64,000 nt of DNA from Seriola aureovittata (Eukaryota > Chordata > Actinopteri > Carangiformes > Carangidae). Each line of letters starts with the position of its first letter. Within the stretch, counting starts at the first letter, position 1. Under the pieces are notes generated by a model, which saw only the letters and a list, made by a program, of their open reading frames with translations, had not been told where the DNA came from and did not search any database. Where the stretch lies: positions 16,551,992 to 16,615,991 of the forward strand of contig NC_079375.1 of NCBI RefSeq assembly GCF_021018895.1, given 5' to 3'. The position numbers were made by a program, and so were the translations under genes. Positions 38,701-50,700 of this stretch are shown piece after piece.

Positions 38701-41700
38701 GTACAGTAATGCATAAAAAGTGAAAAAAAACCTAAATAGTATAGTAAGGCATACAAAGTGAAAAAAAATGGCATAGTATAGTAAGGCATAAAAAGCCATA
38801 AAAACGACATAGTACAGTAATGCATAAAAAGTGAAAAAAACCTAAATAGTATAGTAAGGCATACAAAGTGAAAAAAAACGGCATAGTATAGTAAGGCATA
38901 AAAACTGAAAAAAATGACATGGTATAGTGAGGCATAAAAAATGAAAAAAACGGCAAAATACAGTAAGGCATTAAAAATAAAAAAATAAAAAAATAGTATA
39001 GTAAGGCATAAAAAGCCATAAAAACGACATAGTACAGTAATGCATAAAAAGTGAAAAAAAAACTAAATAGTATAGTAAGGCATACAAACTGAAAAAAAAC
39101 GGCATAGTATAGTAAGGCATAAAAACTGAAAAAAATGACATGGTATAGTGAGGCATAAAAAATGAAAAAAACGGCAAAATACAGTAAGGCATTAAAAATA
39201 AAAAAATCGTATAGTGAGGCATAAAAAGTCAAAAAAACGTCATAGTATAGTAGGGCATAAGAAGTGAAAAAAACGTCATAGTATAGTAAGGCATAAAAAG
39301 TCATAAAAACAGCATAATATAGTAAGAAATAAGAACGGAAAAAAATGACATAGTATAGTGAGGCATAAAAAATGAAAAAAATGGCGTAGTATAGTAAGGC
39401 ATAAAAGTCATGAAAATTACATAGTAAAGTATAATAAGGCATTAAAAATAAAAAAAAACTAAATAGTATAGTAAGGCATAAAAAGTCAAAAAAAGGTCAT
39501 AGTATAGTAGGGCATAAGAAGTGAAAAAAACGTCATAGTATAGTAAGGCATAAAAAGTGAAAAAAACATCATAGTATCATAAGGCATAAGAAATCACAAA
39601 AATGATAGAGCTTTGTAAGGCCTAAAAAGTGACAAAAATGACATAGTATAGTAAGGCATAAAAAGCCATAAAAACGACATAGTACAGTAAGGCATAAAAA
39701 GTGAAAAAAAACTAAATAGTATAGTAAGGCATAAAAACTGAAAAAAACGGCATAGTATAGTAAGGCATAAAAGTCATGAAAATTACATAGTAAAGTATAG
39801 TGAGGCATTAAAAATAAAAAAAAACTAAATAGTATAGTAAGGCATAAAAAGCCATAAAAACAACATAGTATAGTAAAGCATAAAAAGTGACAAAAACGGC
39901 ATAGTATAGTAAGGCATAAGAACGGAAAAAAATGACATAGTATAGTGAGGCATAAAAAATGAAAAAAACGGCAAAGTATAGTAAGGCATAAAAACTGAAA
40001 AAAACAGCATAGTATAGAAGGCATAAAAAGTGAAAAAAACTCAATAGTATAGTAAGGCATAAAAAGTGAAAAAAACGGCATAGTATAGTAAGGCATAAAA
40101 AGTCATAAAAACAACATAGTATAGTAAAGCATAAAAAGTGACAAGACTGCATAATATAGTAAGGCATAAGAACTGAAAAAAATGACATAGTATAGTGAGG
40201 CATAAAAAATGAAAAAAACGGCGAAGTATAGTAAGGCATGAAAACTGAAAAAAAGGCATAGTATAGTAAGGCATAAAAGTCATGAAAATTACACAGTAAA
40301 TTATAGTAAGGCATTAAAAATAAAAATAAAAAACTAAATAGTATATTTAGGCATAAAAACTGAAAAAAACTGCATAGTATAGTCAGGCATAAAAGTCATG
40401 AAAATTACATAGTAAAGTATAGTAAGGCATTAAAAATAAAAAAAAACTAAATAGTATAGTAAGGCATAAAAAGTAAAAAAAAACGTCATAGTATAGTAGG
40501 GCATAAGAAGTGAAAAAAACGTCATAGTATCGTAAGGCATAAGAAATCACAAAAATCATAGTGCTTTGTAAGGCCTAAAAAGTGAAAAAACGTCATAGTA
40601 TAGTAAGGCATAAAAAGCCATAAAAACGACATAGTACAGTAAGGCATAAAAAGTGAAAAAAAAAAACCTAAATAGTATAGTAAGGCATAAAAAGTGAAAA
40701 AAAACGGCAAAGTACAGTAAGGCATAAATATTGAAAAAATGACATAGTATAGTAAGGCAAAAAAACTGAAACTCCACAAAGGCATTGAGTGTCCCTGTTT
40801 GTTTTTGTTGATTTCATTTCAGGTGCTGGATGCAGGAATCAGCTTGATGCGCTACACATAAGCGTGGTGTGCTACATTAAGTCTTCCCCCTGTCAGTCCT
40901 GGCTCTCTGACCTCTCCAGCTATCTCACTGGCTGTCTTCGTCATCGCTCCCGCGCTCCTGGCAGACCTGATGGCAGCTGTGGCCTTTCTTTCCTTTACTG
41001 TATTTCAGTTATGTATATCTCATTTTCCTTGTTGTAAATAAATTATTTGAAAGTTACCTGCCAACTCGTGTTGTCTCCCCTTTCTTGTTTTCCAGACATT
41101 AAGACAGGCTGTGAAACATGAGATAATCAAGCTTAAAAATTGAAAAACGTCAAAAGAAGTCGTAATACAATAAGGTATAAAAACTGAAAAACATGACATA
41201 GTATAGTAAGGCAATAAAAGGCATAAAAAGAACATAGTATAGTAAAGAATAAAGTCATAAAAACGACATAGTATAGTAAAGCATGAAAAGTCATGAAAAT
41301 TATAGAGCTTAGTAAGGCCTAAAAAGTGAAAAAAAATGGCATAGTTTAGTAAAGCATAAAAAAGGAAGAAAATGGCATATTATAGTGAGGCATATAAAGT
41401 GAAGAAAACGACATAGTATAGTAAGGCGTAAAAAGTGAAAAAACAACATAGTATAGTAAGGCATAAAAAGTCATAAAAACGACATAGTATAGTAAGGTGT
41501 GAAAAGTGAAAAAAACAACATAGTATAGTAAGGCATAAAAAGTCATACAAACTACATTGTATAATAAGGCATAAAAAGTCATAAAAACATCATAGTATAG
41601 TAAGACATAAAAAGTCATGAAAATTATAGAGCTTAGTAAGGCCTAAAAAATGTAAAAAACGACATAGTGTAGTAAGGCATAAAAAGTGAAAGAAAAACGA

Positions 41701-44700
41701 CTTAGTTTAGTAAGGCATGACAATAGAAAAAAACAGCATAGTATAGTAAGGCCTAAAAAGTGAAAAAAACAACATAGTTTAGTAAGGCATAAAAAAGGAA
41801 AAAAATGGCATAGTATAGTAAGGCATGAAAATAGAAAAAAATGGCATAGTATAGTAAGGCATAAAAAGTGAAAAAAACAACATAGTATAGTAAGGCAAAA
41901 AAGGGAAGAAAAACGGCATAGTATAGTAAGGCATAAAAAGTGAAAAAAAACGACATAGTATAGTAAGATATAAACAACAAAAAAATCAGCATAGTATAGT
42001 ACGGCATAAAAAGTCATAAAAACGATATAGTATAGTAAGGGATAAAAAGTCATAAAAACATCATAGACATAAAGAGTCATGAAAATTATAGAGCTTAGTA
42101 AGGCCTAAAAAGTGAAAAAAAATGACATAGTTTAGTGAAGCATAAAAAGGGAAGAAAATGGCATATTATAGTAAGGCATAAAAAGTGAAGAAAACAGCAT
42201 AGTATAGTAAGGCGTGAAAAGTGAAAAAATAGCATAGTATAATAAGGCATAAAAGTCATAAAAACTACATTGTATAATAAGGCATAAAAAGTCATAAAAT
42301 CGTCATAGTATAGTAAGACATAAAAAGTCACGAAAATTATAGAGCTTAGTAAGGCCTAAAAAATGGGAAAAAAACGACATAGAGTAGTAAGGCATAAAAA
42401 GTGAAGAAAACAGCATAGTATAGTAAGGCGTGAAAAGTGAAAAAATAGCATAGTATAATAAGGCATAAAAGTCATAAAAACTACATTGTATAATAAGGCA
42501 TAAAAAGTCATAAAATCGTCATAGTATAGTAAGACATAAAAAGTCACGAAAATTATAGAGCTTAGTAAGGCCTAAAAAATGGGAAAAAAACGACATAGAG
42601 TAGTAAGGCATAAAAAGTGAAAAAAATGACATAGTATAGTAAGGCATGAAAATAGAAAAAAGCAGCATAGTATAGTAAGGTGTAAAAAGTGAAGGAAACA
42701 GCATAGTATAGTAAGGTATAAAAAGTCATTAAATTATAGAGCGTAGTAAGGCATAAAAAGTGAAAAAACGAAATATTATAGTATCGCATAAGAAGTGAAA
42801 AAAACGTCATAATATAGTAAGGCATAAAAAGTCATAAAATGATAGACCTTAGTAAGGCTTAAAAAGTCATAAAAACGACAAAGTATAGTAAGGCATTAAA
42901 AGTGAAAAAAAAATGTCCACCAGGGCACTCAGCGTCCCTTTTTGTTTTTTCTGATTTCATTTCAGGTGCTGGATGCAGGAATCAACTTGATGCGCTACAC
43001 ATGAGCATGGTGTGCTACATTAAGTCTTCCCCCTTTCACTCCTGCCTCTATGACCTCTCTAACTATCTCTCTGGCTGTCTTCGACATCGCTCCCGTGCTC
43101 CTGGCAGACATGTTGGAAGCTGTGGCCTTTCTTTTGTTCATTGTATTTCACTTATTTGTTGATGTACTGTATATCTCATTTTCCTTGTTGTAAATAAATT
43201 ATTTGAAAGTTATCTGCCAACTCCTGTTGTCTCCCCTTTCTTTTTTCCAGCCGTTAAGACAGGCTGTGAAACATGATATAATCAAGCATAAAAAGTGAAA
43301 AACGTTAAAAGAAGTAAGGGATAAAAAGTCATAAAAACTACATAGTATAACAAGGCATGAAAAGTCATAAAAACATCATAGTATAGTAAGACATAAAAAG
43401 TCCTGAAAATTATAGAGCTTAGTAAGGCATAAAAAGTCAAAAAAACGGCATAGTATAGTAAGGCATAAAAAGTGAAAAAAACAACATAGTTTAGTAAGGC
43501 ATGAAAATAAAAAAACGGCATAGTATAGTAAGGCCTAAAAAGTCATAAAAATGATAGAGCTTAGTAAGGTCTAAAAAGTGAAACAAACGACATATTATAG
43601 TCAGGCATAAAAAGTGAAAAAAACACCATAGTATAGTAAGGCATAAAAGGTCATAAAATGATTGACCTTAATAAGGTCTAAGAAGTGAAAAAAACAGTAT
43701 AGTATAGTAAGGCGTGAAAATAGAAAAAAATGGCATAGTATAGTAAGGCATAAAAGGTCATAAAATGATTGACCTTAATAAGGCTTAAAAAGTGAAAAAA
43801 CAACATAGTATAGTAAGGCATAAATAATGAAAAAATGGAATAGTGTAGTAAGGCATAAAAAGTGAAAAAAAAAAGACATAGTATAGTAAGGCATAAAAAG
43901 TGAAAAAAAACAGCCAAGTATAGTAAGGCTTAAGAAGTGAAAAAAAAGCATAGTATAGTAAGGTGTAAAAAGTGAAAAAAAATAACATAGTATAGTAAGG
44001 CATGAATAATGAAAAATCAACATAGTATAGTAAGGCATGAAAAGTGAAACAAACAACATAGTATAGTCAGGCATAAAAAGTGAAAAAAAAAACATAGTAT
44101 AGTATGGCATAAAAGGTCATAAAATGATTGACCTTAATAAGGCCTAAGAAGTGAAAAAAAAACAGTATAGTATAGTAAGGCGTAAAAAGTGAAAAAAAAA
44201 CGGTATAGTATACTAAGGCGTAAAAAGTGAAAGAAAAACGGCATAGTATAGTAAGGCATAAATAATAAAAAAAACAACATAGTATAATAAGGCGTGAAAA
44301 GTGAAAAAAAAACATAGTAAAGTAAGGCATAAATAATGAAAAAACCAACATAGTATAGTAAGGCATGAAAAGTTAAAAAAAAAATTGCATAGTATAGTAA
44401 GGCATAAAAAGTCAAAAAAAAACGGCATAGTATAGTAAGGCATAAAAAGTGAAAAAAACAACATAGTTTAGTAAGGCATGAAAATAAAAAAACGGCATAG
44501 TATAGTAAGGCCTAAAAAGTCATAAAAATGATAGAGCTTAGTAAGGCCTAAAAAGTGAAACAAACAACATAGTATAGTCAGGCATAAAAAGTGAAAAAAA
44601 AAACATAGTATAGTAAGGCATAAAAGGTCATAAAATGATTGACCTTAATAAGGCCTAAGAAGTGAAAAAAAACAGTATAGTATAGTAAGGCGTAAAAAGT

Positions 44701-47700
44701 GAAAAAAAAAAACGGTATAGCATAGTAAGGCGTAAAAAGTGAAAAAAAAAACGGCATAGTATAATAAGGCATAAAAAGTGAAAAAAACAGCATAATATAG
44801 TAAGGCATAAATAATGAAAAAAACAACATAGTATAGTAAGGCCTGAAAAGTGAAAAAAACGGCATAGTATAGTAAGGCATAAAAAGTCATAAAAACGACA
44901 TAGTATAGTAAGGCGTGAAAATAGGAAAAAATGGCATAGTATAGTAAGGCATAAAAGGTCATAAAATGATTGACCTTAATAAGGCTTAAAAAGTGAAAAA
45001 ACAACATAGTATAGTAAGGCATAAATAAAAAAAAAACAGCCAAGTATAGTAAGGCTTAAGAAGTGAAAAAAAAGCATAGTATAGTAAGGCGTAAAAAGTG
45101 AAAAAAAAAAACAGTATAGTATAGTAAGGCGTAAAAAGTGAAAAAAACAACATAGTATAGTAAGGCATGAATAATGAAAAACCAACATAGTATAGTAAGG
45201 CGTGAAAAGTGAAATAAATGGCATAGTATAGTAAGGCATAAATAATAAAAAAAACAACATAGTATAGTAAGGCATGAAAAATGAAAAAAACAACATAGTA
45301 TAGTAAGGCATGAATAATGAAAAATCAACATAGTATAGTAAGGCATGAAAAGTGAAAAAAACAGCATAGTAGAGTAAGGCATAAAAAGTCATGAAAATTA
45401 TAGAGCTTAGTAAGGCCTAAAAAATCAAAAAACGACATAATATAGTGAGGCATAAAAAACGAAAAAACGACATAGTACAGTAAGGCATAAAAAATAAAAA
45501 AAATCGACATAGTATAGTAATGCATTAAAATTCATAAAAACAACATAATAAAGTAAGGCACAAGAAAACGAAAAAAACGACAGTATAGTAAGGAATAAAA
45601 AGTCATAAAAAAACATAGTGTAGTAAGGCACAAAAAGTGAAAAAAAACATCATAGTATAGTGTGGCATAAAAAGTAAAAAAAAAAACATCATAGTACAGT
45701 AAAGCGTGAAAAGTGAAAAAAATGGCATAGTATAGTAAGGCATAAAAAGTGAAAAAAACTACATAGTATAGTAAGGCATGAAAATAGAAAAAAAAAGGCA
45801 TAGTATAGTAAGGCATAAAAGGTCATAAAATTATTGATCTTAATAAGGCTTAAAAAGTGAAAAACAACATAGTATAGTAAGGCATAAATAATGAAAAAAA
45901 CGGCATAGTGTAGTAAGGCATAAAAAGTGAAAAAAAAAACATAGTACAGTAAGGCATAAAAAGTCATAAAAAAGTCACAGTATAGTAAGATATAAAAAGT
46001 CATGAAAATGATAGAGCTTAGTAGGGCATAAAAAGTGAAAAAAACATCATAGTATAGTAAGGCGTGAAAAGTAAAAAAAACGGCATAGTATAGTAAGGCA
46101 TAAAAATTCATAAAAACGACATAGTATAGTAGGGCATAAAAAGTGAAAAAACAGCCAAGTATAGTAAGGCTTAAGAAGTGAAAAAAAAGCATAGTATAGT
46201 AAGGCGTAAAAAGTGAAAAAAAAACAGTATAGTATAGTAAGGTGGGAAAAGCGGGAAAAAAAACGGTATAGTATAGTAAGGTGTAAAAGTGAAAAAAAAC
46301 AGCATAGTATAGTAAGGCATGAAAAGTGAAAAAAACAGCATAGTATAGTAAATCATAAAAACTCATTAAAATGATAGAGCTTAGTAAGGCATAAAAATTG
46401 AACAAAACGACATAGTATAGTAAGGCATAAAAAGCCATAAAAAAGACATAGTACAGTAAGGCATGAATAATGAAAAAAACGACATAGTATAGTAAGGCAT
46501 AAAAAATGAAAAAAACATCAGAGTATAGTAAGGCTTGAAAAGTAAAAAAAACGGCATAGTATAGTAAGACATAAAAGGTCATAAAATGATTGACCTTAAT
46601 AAGGTCTAAGAAGTGGAAAAAAACAGTATAGTATAGTAAGGCGTAAAAAGTGAAAAAAAAAAACGGTATAGTATAGTAAGGCGTAAAAAGTGAAAAAAAA
46701 ACGGTATAGTATACTAAGGCGTAAAAAGTGAAAAAAAAACGGCATAGTATAGTAAGGCATAAATAATAAAAAAAACAACATAGTATAGTAAGGCGTGAAA
46801 AGTGAAAAAAAAACATAGTAAAGTAAGGCATAAATAATGAAAAAAACAACATAGTATAGTAAGGCCTGAAAAGTGAAAAAAACGGCATAGTATAGTAAGG
46901 CATAAAAAGTCATAAAAACGACATAGTATAGTAAGACATAAAAAGTCATGAAAATTATGGAGCTTAGTAAGGCATAAAAAGTGAAAAAAACATCATAGTA
47001 TAGTAAGGCGTAAAAGGTCATAAAATTATTGACATTAATAAGGCATAAAAAGTGAAAAAAAAGACATCATAGTATAGTAAGGCATGAAAAGTGAAAAAAA
47101 CAGCCAAGTATAGTAAGGCTTAAGAAGTGAAAAAAAAGCATAGTATAGTAAGGCGTAAAAAGTGAAAAAAAAAAAACAGTATAGTATAGTAAGGCGTAAA
47201 AAGTGAAAAAAACAACATAGTACAGTAAGGCATGAATAATGAAAAACAAACATAGTATAGTAAGGCGTGAAAAGTGAAAAAAATGGCATAGTATAGTAAG
47301 GCATAAATAATAAAAAAAACAACATAGTATAGTAAGGCGTGAAAACTGAAAAAAAAACATAGTATAGTAAGGCATAAATAATGAAAAAACCAACATAGTA
47401 TAGTAAGGCATGAAAAGCGAAAAAAACAACATAGTATAGTAAGGGATAAAAAGTCATAAAAACTACATAGTATAACAAGGCATAAAAAGTAATAAAAATG
47501 TCATAGTATAGTAAGACATAAAAAGTCATGAAAATTATAGAGCTTAGTAAGGCCTAAAAAGTGAAACAAACAACATAGTATAGTCAGGCATAAAAAGTGA
47601 AAAAAAAACATAGTATAGTAAGGCATAAAAGGTCATAAAATGATTGACCTTAATAAGGCCTAAGAAGTGAAAAAAAACAGTATAGTATAGTAAGGCGTAA

Positions 47701-50700
47701 AAAGTGAAAAAAAACCGGCATAGTATAATAAGGCATAAAAAGTGAAACAAACAGCATAGTATAGTAAGGCATAAATAATGAAAAAAACAACATAGTATAG
47801 TAAGGCCTGAAAAGTGAAAAAAACGGCATATTATAGTAAGGCATAAAAAGTCATAAAAACGACATAGTATAGTAAGACATAAAAAGTCATGAAAATTATG
47901 GAGCTTAGTAAGGCATAAAAAGTGAAAAAAACATCATAGTATAGTAAGGCGTAAAAGGTCATAAAATTATTGACATTAATAAGGCATAAAAAGTGAAAAA
48001 AAAGACATAGTATAGTAAGGCATGAAAAGTGAAAAAAACAGCCAAGTATAGTAAGGCTTAAGAAGTGAAAAAAAAGCATAGTATAGTAAGGCGTAAAAAG
48101 TGAAAAAAAAAAAACAGTATAGTATAGTAAGGCGTAAAAAGTGAAAAAAACAACATAGTACAGTAAGGCATGAATAATGAAAAACAAACATAGTATAGTA
48201 AGGCGTGAAAAGTGAAAAAAATGGCATAGTATAGTAAGGCATAAATAATAAAAAAAACAACATAGTATAGTAAGGCGTGAAAACTGAAAAAAAAACATAG
48301 TATAGTAAGGCATAAATAATGAAAAAACCAACATAGTATAGTAAGGCATGAAAAGCGAAAAAAACAACATAGTATAGTAAGGGATAAAAAGTCATAAAAA
48401 CTACATAGTATAACAAGGCATAAAAAGTAATAAAAATGTCATAGTATAGTAAGACATAAAAAGTCATGAAAATTATAGAGCTTAGTAAGGCCTAAAAAGT
48501 GAAACAAACAACATAGTATAGTCAGGCATAAAAAGTGAAAAAAAAACATAGTATAGTAAGGCATAAAAGGTCATAAAATGATTGACCTTAATAAGGCCTA
48601 AGAAGTGAAAAAAAAACAGTATAGTATAGTAAGGCGTAAAAAGTGAAAAAAAACCGGCATAGTATAATAAGGCATAAAAAGTGAAACAAACAGCATAGTA
48701 TAGTAAGGCATAAATAATGAAAAAAACAACATAGTATAGTAAGGCCTGAAAAGTGAAAAAAACGGCATATTATAGTAAGGCATAAAAAGTCATAAAAACG
48801 ACATAGTATAGTAAGGCATAAATAATGAAAAAATGGCATAGTGTAGTAAGGCATAAAAAGTGAAAAAAAAGACATAGTATAGTGAGGCATAAAAAGTGAA
48901 AAAAACAGCCAAGTATAGTAAGGCTTAAGAAGTGAAAAAAAGCATAGTATAGTAAGGCGTAAAAAGTGAAAAATAAAAACAGTATAGTATAGTAAGGCGT
49001 AAAAAGTGAAAAAAACAACATAGTATAGTAAGGCATGAATAATGAAAAACCAACATAGTATAGTAAGGTGTGAAAAGTGAAAAAAATGGCATAGTATAGT
49101 AAGGCATAAAAAGTCATAAAAACTACATAGTATAACAAGGCATAAAAAGTCATAAAAAAGTCATCGTATAGTAAGTAAAGTCATGAAAATTATAGAGCTT
49201 AGTAAGGCATAAAAAGTGAAAAAAAACGACACAGTATAGTAAGGCATAAAAGGTCATAAAATGATTGACCTTAATAAGGCCTAAGAAGTGAAAAAAAAGC
49301 ATAGTATAGTAAGCCGTCAAAAGTGAAAAAAAAACAGTTTAGTATAATAAGGCGTAAAAAGTGAAAAAAAAGGCATAGTATAATAAGGCATGAATAATGA
49401 AAAAAATGGCATGGTATAGTAAGGCATAAAAAGTCATAAAAACTACATAGTATAACAAGGCATAAAAATGTCATCATATAGTAAGACATAAAAAGTCATG
49501 AAAATTATAGAGCTTAGTAAGGCATACAAAGTGAAAAAAACATCACACCATAGTAAGGCGTGAAAAGTTAAAAAAAACGGCATAGTATAGTAAGGCATAA
49601 AACTTCATAAAAACGACATAGTACAGTTAAGCATGAAAAGTGAAAAAAACAACATAGTATAGTAAGTAATAAAAAATGAAAAAAATGAGATAATGTATTA
49701 AGGCATATAAATTAAAAAAAAAACATCATAGTACAGTAAGGTATAAAATGTCATAAAATGATAGAACTAAGTAAGGCCTAAAAAGTGAAAAAACGACATA
49801 GTATAGCAAGGCATAAAGAGTGAAAAAAAACGGTATACTATAGTAAGGCCTAAAAAAATCAAAAAACGACATAGTATTGTATGGCATAAAAAGTCATAAA
49901 AACTACATAGTATAACAAGGCATAAAAAGTCATAAAAATGTCATCATATAGTAAGACATAAAAAGTCATGAAAATTATAGAGCTTAGTAAGGCATACAAA
50001 GTGAAAAAAACATCATAGTATAGTAAGGCGTGAAAAGTAAAAAAAAACGGCATAGTATAGTAAGGCAAAAAACTTCATAAAAACGACATAGTACAGTTAA
50101 GCATGAAAAGTGAAAAAAACAACATAGTATAGTAAGTAATAAAAAATGAAAAAAATGAGATAATGTATTAAGGCATATAAAGTAAAAAAAAACATCATAG
50201 TACAGTAAGGTATAAAATGTCATAAAATGATAGAACTAAGTAAGGCCTAAAAAGTGAAAAAACGACATAGTATAGCAAGGCATAAAGAGTGAAAAAAAAC
50301 GGTATACTATAGTAAGGCCTAAAAAATCTAAAAAACGACATAGTATTGTATGGCATAAAAAGTAAAAAAAAACATCATAGTATAGTAAGGTGTGAAAAGT
50401 GAAAAAAATGGCATAGTATAGTAAGGCATAAAAAGTCATAAAAACTACATAGTATAACAAGGCATAAAAAGTCATAAAAAAGTCATCGTATAGTAAGTAA
50501 AGTCATGAAAATTATAGAGCTTAGTAAGGCATAAAAAGTGAAAAAAAACGACACAGTATAGTAAGGCATAAAAGGTCATAAAATGATTGACCTTAATAAG
50601 GCCTAAGAAGTGAAAAAAAAGCATAGTATAGTAAGCCGTCAAAAGTGAAAAAAAAACAGTTTAGTATAATAAGGCGTAAAAAGTGAAAAAAAAGGCATAG

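Noticed and set aside
40789..41037. An 82-codon + frame in block A, partly preserved in block B
   Set aside because: Differences between the copies are mostly amino-acid changing, no family is recognised, and the frame has no gene context.
45689..46903. A 404-codon minus-strand open frame rich in F, Y, L
   Set aside because: It is a 12-residue translation of the 36-bp minisatellite; there is no domain, and the same pattern appears in other frames and copies.
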